Below, piece by piece: positions 57,795 through 64,000 of a stretch of DNA of 64,000 nt (positions are counted from its first letter, which is position 1; every line of letters begins with the position of its first letter). The position numbers were made by a program, and so were the translations under genes. Location of the stretch: contig CAUYUJ010010446.1 of NCBI GenBank assembly GCA_963575745.1, positions 829,589 to 893,588 on the forward strand, read 5' to 3'. The notes beneath the pieces were generated by a model. It made no database searches and was not told the origin of the DNA. It saw nothing but the letters and a program-made list of their open reading frames with translations. Source of the stretch: Prorocentrum cordatum. Taxonomy: Eukaryota > Sar > Dinophyceae > Prorocentrales > Prorocentraceae.

Positions 57795-58795
57795 TCAGTC
57801 GCTCTGGGCGCCGGCCTCTTCCTGGCGCCCCGCCGGCAGCATGGTCGCCGCGCGGCTTGCATGGTCAGCGTGGGCCCCGACTTCCTGAGGGGCACTGGCC
57901 AGCAGAGCGCGCGCGTTCGCGCGCGTCAAAGTGATGATAAGGCCAGAACATAAGGAAGCGGCGACGCTGCTTGCCGTCTCGCCACTGCGCGCTGCGCGGG
58001 CGCGATTCAAGGCCCGGAACACGTCTTGCGTCATCTCGCCCCATCCGCCGAAGGGCTCCGCGACCACTGGGGCTGGGCGGATGCCAAGTTGCTCGCAGCG
58101 CGCGCCAGTATCTCCGTCAGCAAGCTTCCCTCCCTCGCGCGACGCGGCCGCGCCCAGCTGTCTGGCGGCGGCCCCTTGCGCCGCAGACTACCTGAGCGGC
58201 GGCGCCGCGGCAAAGTCGAGGGCCTGGGGCGGGCCAAGCGGCCAGGTCGGGAAATATATGTCGCCCAGCCGCTGGCGAGGGTCGCCCGGCAGCAGCCCGC
58301 CCTCCTCCTTCTCGGCCCGGAGGCCCGCAGCATGCGCGAAGGAGTGGACCTGATCGCGCAGGGCGTCGTGCACCCTGACCGCGACGCCAATCGCCTCTGC
58401 TAGAGGCGCGGCAACCCAGCGCAAACGCTCGGCTGCCGCGAACTCGAAGTGGGACATGCGCTGCCCGAGGGCGCTGCGCGGCTGGGCCTGCAGCCACGCG
58501 CTCGCGCGCGGCGCGCTGGCTGGGAGGAGCCCCGCCTTGTGGGCGTCTGGGTTTACAGCGATCAGCTGGCCCAAGAGACGCTCGTCCACTTTCGCTGGCA
58601 GAACCCGCTGGCTGGGGAAGGAGCCGTCGGCAGCATAATCCTCGCTTGTGACGTGGTGCTCCTGGCGGGCGCCAACATTGTAGAAGTTGACAGCTGCGGC
58701 CAGGGCGCCGCCATCGCAGTCCCCGCCCCACGAGAAGGCAGCGTCTATCTGACCGCATAAGTGACGCACTGCCACGCGGGAAGCATGGTCGGCGG
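57795..58795 (-). pseudogene. LINE C 3' part: post-RT region and restriction-like endonuclease
   Basis: Minus-strand frame 59132-58188 reads YNVGARQEHHVTSEDYAADG, ASAWLQAQPRSALGQRMSHF, HDALRDQVHSFAHAAGLRAE, KEEGGLLPGDPRQRLGDIYF and PPQALDFAAAPPLR. The spacing E ... L-G-D ... A-L-D fits the PD-(D/E)xK-type restriction-like endonuclease at the C-terminus of R2/CRE-like LINEs. The Cys/His knuckle expected just before it is missing. The C-terminal tail follows in frame 58067-57795 (VAEPFGGWGEMTQDVFRALN). It supplies what the fragment at 61.2-63.4 kb lacks. Confidence 0.65.
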
Positions 58796-58882
58796 CAGCA
58801 GCTGTCAAGGCCCAGCACAGCGACCGGCGCGCTGACCCCCGCCCCCCTTCACGACAGGAGGTGCGTCGCGCATTCGTCGCCC

Positions 58883-59110
58883 GTGCGCCGCCCGTGCGTC
58901 GGCCGCCGAAAAGGCCAGCCGCCCTCTCGAACGTGCACGTCGCCCACGCAAGGGGGCAATTTGGCGAGCGCGTCGCCGGCGCGGCGGACGCCCGCGGGGA
59001 GGATCGCACGCGCGTCGCCCTCTCCACGGCCGCTGAAAAGGCCGGTCGCCTTCGGGAAAAAGAAAGTCGCCCACGCCGCGGCCCTCTCAGCGAGAAGAAG
59101 GCGGCCGCTA
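58883..59110. repeat. Diverged tandem units inside insertion II
   Basis: The block GGCCGCYGAAAAGGCC followed by GTCGCCCACGC occurs near 58910 and 59027. A related GCGTGGGCGAC block, in opposite orientation, is near 61084, next to the right terminal repeat. Confidence 0.5.
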
Positions 59111-59209
59111 GGCCACCTCGGCAGATCAGCAAATCCCTCTAACATTACAAATGCAGCGATGCTGCTGAACGCACCCCGGCGATAGGCCAGCAGGTCCCCG
59201 CAGCCGCCG

Positions 59210-59460
59210 CCGCAGCCGCCGCAGCCGCCGCCAGCGCCAAAACTACCGCCACCACGATCACCACAAACGGATGCGACCGCAATCACATCCACCGCGACGA
59301 TTACGACCAACACCATTTACCGCCATCACCACCACCGCGACCACCACGCTTCTCGCGACCACCACAACGACCGACACTGGCACGATCACCGACGCGCCAG
59401 CGGCGCGACCGCCGCCAGCGCGACCAAGGCGACGAACGCGACCACGACCATGATCACCGA
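59210..59460. repeat. CCG/ACC/CGA-rich low-complexity region
   Basis: GCCGCCGCAGCC repeats grade into CACCACCGCGACCACC-type sequence. Confidence 0.7.
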
Positions 59461-59984
59461 CATGACCATTACACAAGCACCCGCCCACTCCGTTCCCCCC
59501 CCCTCCCCCCCATTCCCCTGCCGGGCCGCCCTTGCCGCCGCGCCCGCCTCGCGCCCCTGCCCCTCCCCCCTCCTTTTCTCCTCGTGATCTTCCTCTTCCG
59601 CCGCCCCGCCGGGGGCGCCGCTTGCGGCGACGCGCCGCGGCCGTGGGAGGGGGGCCGAAGGAGAGAAGGGAAATGAAGAGGGACATTGGGTGGCAATGAA
59701 AAAACAATGACGAGAGAGGAGGGGGGAGGGACAGACAGAGGGAGGCCGGTGGAAAGGAGGAGAAGGGGGGGAGAGAGGGAGACGAGGCAGGAGACAGGAC
59801 GAAGGAGGAGGAATGATAAAAAAGGAGGGGCGACGAGGAAGGAAAAGGGAAATAACAAGGGCAAGCACCGCCCTTCCTGGCGCAGTGGAGGACGCAGCCG
59901 CCGCCACATGTGAACAGCGCAAGCACGGCGGGCCGACGGCCGTTGCGCACTGCTGCTCGGAGAAATGCTAAGCGCGGGCAAAAT

Positions 59985-60205
59985 CGCGACTGCGTCGCGC
60001 GTGCGTCGCGCGTGCGTCGCGCGCGTGGCGCGTGCGTCGCGCGCGTGGCGCGTGCGTCGCGCGGGTCGATCGTGCGTCGCGCGCTGGCAGGGGTGCGTCG
60101 CGCGCGGGTCGGGGTGCGTCGCGCGCGCGTCGCGCGCGCGTCGCGCGGGCGTCGCGCGGGCGTCGCTCGGGTCGTTCGCGCGTCGCGCGCAGGTCGCGCG
60201 CGAAT
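59985..60205. repeat. GCGTCGCGCG minisatellite
   Basis: Roughly 18-bp copies of GCGTGCGTCGCGCGCGTG, shortening to GCGTCGCGCGG. The core GTGCGTCGC is also the start of the inner terminal repeat of insertion II. Confidence 0.85.
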
Positions 60206-60209
60206 TGCT

Positions 60210-61130
60210 CGGAGGGCGCCGTGGACCCCCGACGGCGCGTGAACTGCACGGCCCGCCGGCGAAACAATCCAGGGATGCGCGCGGCACTGTAGAAATAGCG
60301 AGACACGCAGGTGAGAACTACGAACGCGAGGAAACCAATAGACGACATGGAGATGCAGCGCGCACGGACTAATCCATTTCAAGCGCGCGCCCCGTCAGAT
60401 TTTGAACGCTGGTCCGTCGCTGCAGCAATTTGGCGACGTCTCGCCCGCCGACGCATTGGGGGGGAAAAAGGGGATGGAAGTGAGGCGAGGGAAGGGCGGG
60501 CGGATATGGGAACGGACGGGCGAGGAGGGGGCGCGCGGGGGCGGCGCAGCGGCGGCGGGATCGATGGAAGGCGATCGAAGGGGGGCGGCGGGAGCGAGGA
60601 GGGCGAGAAGAAGTTCCAGGAGGGTGGAAGGACATCGGGGGGCGAGTAGGGAGGCGGACAGGACGGCAGCCTGACACAAAAGAACTGAATGCGAATTTCG
60701 CAAACGGGACAAAACGCGCAGCGCGTTGGACGAGGGGAAGAGGAAGGAAGAGGGGGGGGGGCAGGAAGATTGGCGCGAAACGACATGGGGGTGCGGGGCG
60801 CGATGCGACGGGGCGAAGTGGCGCCGCGTCGCGCGACGTGACGTCACCCCCGCCGCGGCGCGACACGCACAGCCCCCAATCAACGCGAGGCGTCTTCGTC
60901 CTCAGCAGCGGTTGGCGCCCCCGAAAATGAGCACCAGCAAATCCTCTTGCGCCGAATTGGGAACAGAACGCGTTGGTGGACCGTCGAACTAGAGTGCGCC
61001 GCGACCGCCAGAATGGCCGCTGGTGCACCGGCGTCGGAAACCTATATATCGCCAGAGAAATTCCGAAGTCGCGCCATATGTCGCCCACGCACTCTGGGAG
61101 GCCGGGATTCGGGACAGAGACGCAAACCAG
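60210..61130. other. Unassigned interior of insertion II
   Basis: Purine-rich around 60460-60780. The 275-aa minus-strand ORF (61196-60369) has no recognised domain and largely reads through terminal-repeat and low-complexity DNA. Confidence 0.4.
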
Positions 61131-61215
61131 GGCCGGCGCACGGGCGACGCTCGGGCGACGCACTGAACGAAACTTAAGGGGGGGGGGTCGCTTCACTGGG
61201 CCTTAACAGCAGCAG

Positions 61216-62353
61216 CGTGAAAATTTCCGAGCCGAAATCCCAGCCCTCCCCTGCTCAAGGGGAGGGGCGCCCGCTGCCGCTGACGCTTGTTCAGCGCTGC
61301 GCCTGTGCAGATCAGGAACGTCAGCCAGAGAGCCTGCTGGCTCCGTTCCAGCCCGCGCGTTATCCAGTCAGGCCGCGTCGTCCGCATATTATGCATAAGT
61401 CTTGCAGCTCCAAAGCATCGAGCAAGCAACTTGTGGGCGACGGCGCCCTCCAAAAGCGGCACCTCGTCGAGCATCGCGGTCAGCTTCTGCACTCTCTTCA
61501 CTTCCACGCACTCTGCGCAATGCTCTTGGCCGCCGGCAGGGGCGCCCATCAATTTGAAACAACCGTCGACTTTCCGCTGGGCAGCGGCGGGGAACTCGGC
61601 CAGGTTGCACTCCGCGTTGCACCCAGCCGCTGGAATGACCTCGCACTTGTCCAAATTCAGCTCGAGGCCCAGGCTTGCCGCTTTTGGCTGAATCAGCCGC
61701 AACGCCCGCAGCGTAGCACCGAACTCGCCAGCCACGCAGAAGTCGTCGAGGTAAACGCATACGGTGTCTAACCCAGCATCGCTCTTCAGCGCCTGCAAGA
61801 GAGGGCGAACAGCCAACGAGAACAGGAGAGGACCAAGAGCGTCGCCCTGCTGGACTCCCCTGTTGGACGTCAGCACGTGGCTGCCAAAAAACAGGCCCGA
61901 CAGACCGCCGTAACACCACCTAGCCCAAACCTCCAAGCATGGCATGTGCCTGCCAACCTCGTCCAAAAAAACAAACCGCTGCACGCTATTGAAAGCATTC
62001 GTAAAACCAATCAGGAGGACGGCTTTGTCTGGAGAGTTCCGGTGGCGGATGACATATTGTTGAAAGGTGTGAACGACAGTTTCTGTTCCCAGCGGGCTGG
62101 CCACGCCAACTAGCAAAGGCCAGAACAGGCGGCCCGCTTCGGCCTTGACGTCTGCACACAAAACTTTGCTGGTAAGTCTGCGACAGACCTCTGCCGCCGC
62201 GATTGGTCGAATATCGCCGTCATCTTTCGGCAATGCGGTGAGCGAGGCGCCAGCTACATGTTGGGACAAATGCTGAGCAGCCTGCCCACGGGCAAGAAGA
62301 TTAACGAGGTCTGTCAACGCCTCAATGCAAGAGGCTTGGTCAAGGCTTGCCAC
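61216..62353 (-). pseudogene. LINE C reverse transcriptase
   Basis: The 386-aa ORF has almost all RT motifs in one frame: GASLTALPKDDGDIRPIAAA (fingers), VLLIGFTNAFNSV (motif A), SNRGVQQGDALGPLLFSLAV (motif B), VCVYLDDFCVAG (motif C, YLDDF at 61753-61739), SLGLELNLDKCEV, FKLMGAPAGG and PLSRGGLGFRLGNFH. Motif A should start with Asp (D-F-x-N-A-F) but has Gly: codon GGT in place of GAT at 62008-62006, which would abolish catalysis. The last codons of the open frame (AAAVKAQ and the stop) come from insertion II. Confidence 0.85.
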
Positions 62354-62952
62354 GGCGCATCAAGAAGGTGCTGCGCATTCAGCCCGGAAGGCTCGCTGGC
62401 TGAGCACTTCGGGAAGGTTCTCAAAGCGGCCAAAATATCCTCATCTAGGGGATCCTCCTGCGGTCCACTCACACCTTGCAGAGTTCTGAGATCACGCTCC
62501 TCGATCTCCTGAGGGTGCTTCCGCTCCAACGCTCTCGGCATCCTGATGATCGTGTCAGCCATGCTCTTGGAAAACAATGCCTTGCACGCCTGCCCGTCGA
62601 GGCCTTCCTCGGCGAAGGCGGTGGCACGGCGCCTCCGCTGCCCCTCCGAAGCGGTCGTGGGCTGCTGTGACTTAGCCTCAGGTCGGGCGCGCCACAACTG
62701 TAAGCGATCACCATCTGCCCATTGCTGCAAGCGGGTCCTGATGAGGCGGTCCTGCACATGTTTGTGTTTCTTCCCGGACCTCGTGGCCGCTGCTAGGACG
62801 CACTTTGGCAGCATCAGAAGCTCGGCCAAAGCATCGCGTGAGCGGTGCATTGCACCTTCGGGGACAACCACCCCTGGCACCACGTTCAGAAAAACTGCCG
62901 AACTGCCGATGCCATAGCCCGGGTCGAAACTGTGGACCACAGGCGTTTGCAT
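62314..62952 (-). pseudogene. LINE C linker before RT
   Basis: The 212-aa ORF has a basic middle and ends DEDILAALRTFPKCSASEPS then GLNAQHLLDAPW. The S-A-x-x-P-S-G-L-x-x-Q-H-L string is the RT fingers entry motif (G-P-S-G-L in relatives; the Gly is Glu here). A frameshift near 62.35 kb links it to the RT frame. Confidence 0.55.
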
Positions 62953-63392
62953 GAGCTCGGCACCCTTTTCTCAGTACGCACGTTGGCCTGCATGATGTCT
63001 ACGAGGGGCGGCAGGCCCGCGGCCCCCGATCCAGAGAAGCGGCCGCGGTCAGGCGCTGGCTGCCCCGGCGGACCCGCCGCTGACCGAGCGAGGTGCCGAC
63101 AAGAAGGGTGCATCGGGCCGGCGGGTCCGACCACCAGCCGCGCACACCCCACCCATGGTACTAGCCGATGCTGCCGAAGAAACTCAGCTGGAATAGTTCC
63201 CTGCAACGTGCCATTCCGATGTCCTTCGAGGTGCGCCCGCATATTTTGCTCAGAGCTCCACGAGCGGCTGCGGCGGTCATGTCGAGGGCAACCGACGACG
63301 GGGCAGTGAACTCTTGAGCCCGCTTGCGGCATCGCCTCATTAATATCCAGCCTGCATCTGAGTGAGTGCGATTTCAAGAAAAGCATGGGCAA
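62886..63392 (-). pseudogene. LINE C N-terminal zinc-finger region
   Basis: The 168-aa ORF carries CPVVGC near residue 30, HLEGH near residue 55 (C-x4-C ... H-x3-H), then GTLQGTIPAEFLRQHRL and further Cys residues (GC, HPSC). This looks like a C2H2 finger that may recognise target DNA, followed by a Cys-bearing extension. The reading degrades after about residue 120, where the linker frame (62952) takes over. The ATG at 63392 may not be the original start. Confidence 0.55.
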
Positions 63393-64000
63393 GCATGCGC
63401 AAGAGGAACTTTGTCCTGTAGATGCCGCCCTACTGCCCCAGCATGGCCCAACTGGGCGGCACCCTGAAGAAAAGGGCCTGTCGAGCGGTTGAATGTTGCG
63501 GCCGAACGCTTCGCGCAGACTAACATCAGGACGGCAGCCAGACGCCCAAACAGAACCATTACCAGGATGGTATCCAGACAGATGTGCATATGCTCGTGGG
63601 CCTGCGAGAAGTCATCCACGAGGATTTGATCCCACGTGGCGTGACATGGGGCCCCAAGCTGACGCTGGACGAGCCCCAAAAGGCCTGGACATGCCAAGAC
63701 ATAGGTCAAGCTCACCTCGAGCCTCTAGCGATCGAGCCCGAGAAGGCCTCTTGAAAAAAGGAGCAAGGAAGGTCCACCGTCCAAGCCACATGGCCTGCTC
63801 AGGAAACCTTGAACCTAAACAAAATAACACTTCTTGGAGACAACTTGTGTTTCCGCCGGCTTCCGTAAGCCTTCCGCCAGCGGAGCCGCCCTTCTTGGGC
63901 TTCCACTGGCCTTCCACCACCTTCCACCGAAGAGATTCCCGCAACCTCTCGGCCTCTCGGAGGCGAGGGCTTTTTTGGTGCACCCCATACGGGACATCTA
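63393..64000 (-). other. Unassigned minus-strand ORF pieces at the window end
   Basis: Frames 63983-63612 and 63715-63374 read protein-like sequence (WDQILVDDFSQAHEHMHICL near 63.62 kb; RWKVVEGQWKPKKGG near 63.92 kb) without a recognised domain. TTCCACTGG/TTCCACCACC short repeats lie near 63900-63930. It could be the 5' part of LINE C or the end of another element. Confidence 0.3.

Larger units (their letters stand above)
58796..61215. mobile_element. Insertion II: 2.4-kb element with long inverted terminal repeats
   Basis: The outer arms CAGCAGCTGTCAAGGCCCAG (58796-58815) and 61196-61215 pair at 17 of 20 positions. The inner arms (58861-58890 and 61134-61163, GTGCGTCGC ... CGTCGCCCGTGCGCCG) pair at 26 of 30. 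A C or G run lies between them at both ends. Outside are the two complementary halves of LINE C. Inside are repeats (diverged units at 58890-59110, ACC/CGA-rich sequence, a GCGTCGCGC array) and no recognisable transposase. No target duplication was resolved. Confidence 0.55.
61216..63392 (-). mobile_element. LINE C 5' part: zinc finger, linker and RT
   Basis: Three minus-strand ORFs in three frames cover an N-terminal zinc finger (63392-62886), a linker (62952-62314) and RT (62353-61193). The frames overlap, consistent with two simple frameshifts in one ORF. The RT ends as LGNFH at the terminal repeat of insertion II, and the element resumes at 58795. It is an R2/CRE-like (zinc finger, RT, restriction-like endonuclease) architecture, unlike LINEs A, B and D. 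Confidence 0.7.

Overview
This window looks like nuclear DNA of a dinoflagellate. The strongest evidence is three relict copies of the dinoflagellate trans-spliced leader (canonical 3' part GCCATTTTGGCTCAAG). They lie on the minus strand at 19226-19247 (21 of 22 positions), 29162-29182 (18 of 21) and 57038-57053 (16 of 16), each at the 5' edge of retroelement coding sequence. The very GC-rich background, dense microsatellites and heavy load of decayed non-LTR retrotransposons fit a large dinoflagellate genome. A Prorocentrum-like species is a guess from family resemblance. I recognise no intact host gene, tRNA, rRNA, LTR or CRISPR array. Long ORFs over the simple repeats are artefacts.

Layout. 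1-14 kb: a chain of unrecognised minus-strand ORFs (1.2-3.8 kb), then GC-rich DNA with minisatellites and (CT)n/(GA)n tracts. 14-29 kb: four decayed retroelements, all on the minus strand: a reverse transcriptase (RT) fragment (14.2-16.1), a spliced-leader-capped gag-like unit (17.9-19.2), a DUF4326-RT-RNase H-like element (20.5-22.5) and a nearly full-length APE-type LINE (24.2-29.2). 29-42 kb: an inverted repeat, a 1.4-kb satellite, GAT/GAC arrays, a retroelement with a long ORF1 and an RNase H-like region but no visible RT, a hairpin repeat with covariation, and minisatellites.

42-64 kb is the most structured part. Minus-strand LINE B (42.9-46.9) is followed by LINE A, which is split in two. 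Its leader, ORF1, endonuclease and RT up to the ADD motif lie at 57.05-53.64 kb; the rest of its RT and C-terminus lie at 47.88-47.10 kb. The 5.7 kb between the halves is bounded by inverted copies of GGTAGATCATAG-G(n)-TGCGA next to (TA)n, and holds only simple repeats, including a giant inverted 8-bp minisatellite. Further on, LINE C (zinc finger, RT, restriction-like endonuclease) is split in the same way: 63.4-61.2 kb and 58.8-57.8 kb, separated by 2.4 kb bounded by inverted repeats of about 80-95 bp. I read these as two independent nested insertions of TIR-bounded elements carrying tandem repeats.

Nothing here works as a pathway. The common theme is retroelements that probably moved as spliced-leader-capped mRNAs, all landing or surviving in one orientation, then broken by frameshifts, by loss of catalytic aspartates, by microsatellite growth and by TIR-bounded insertions.
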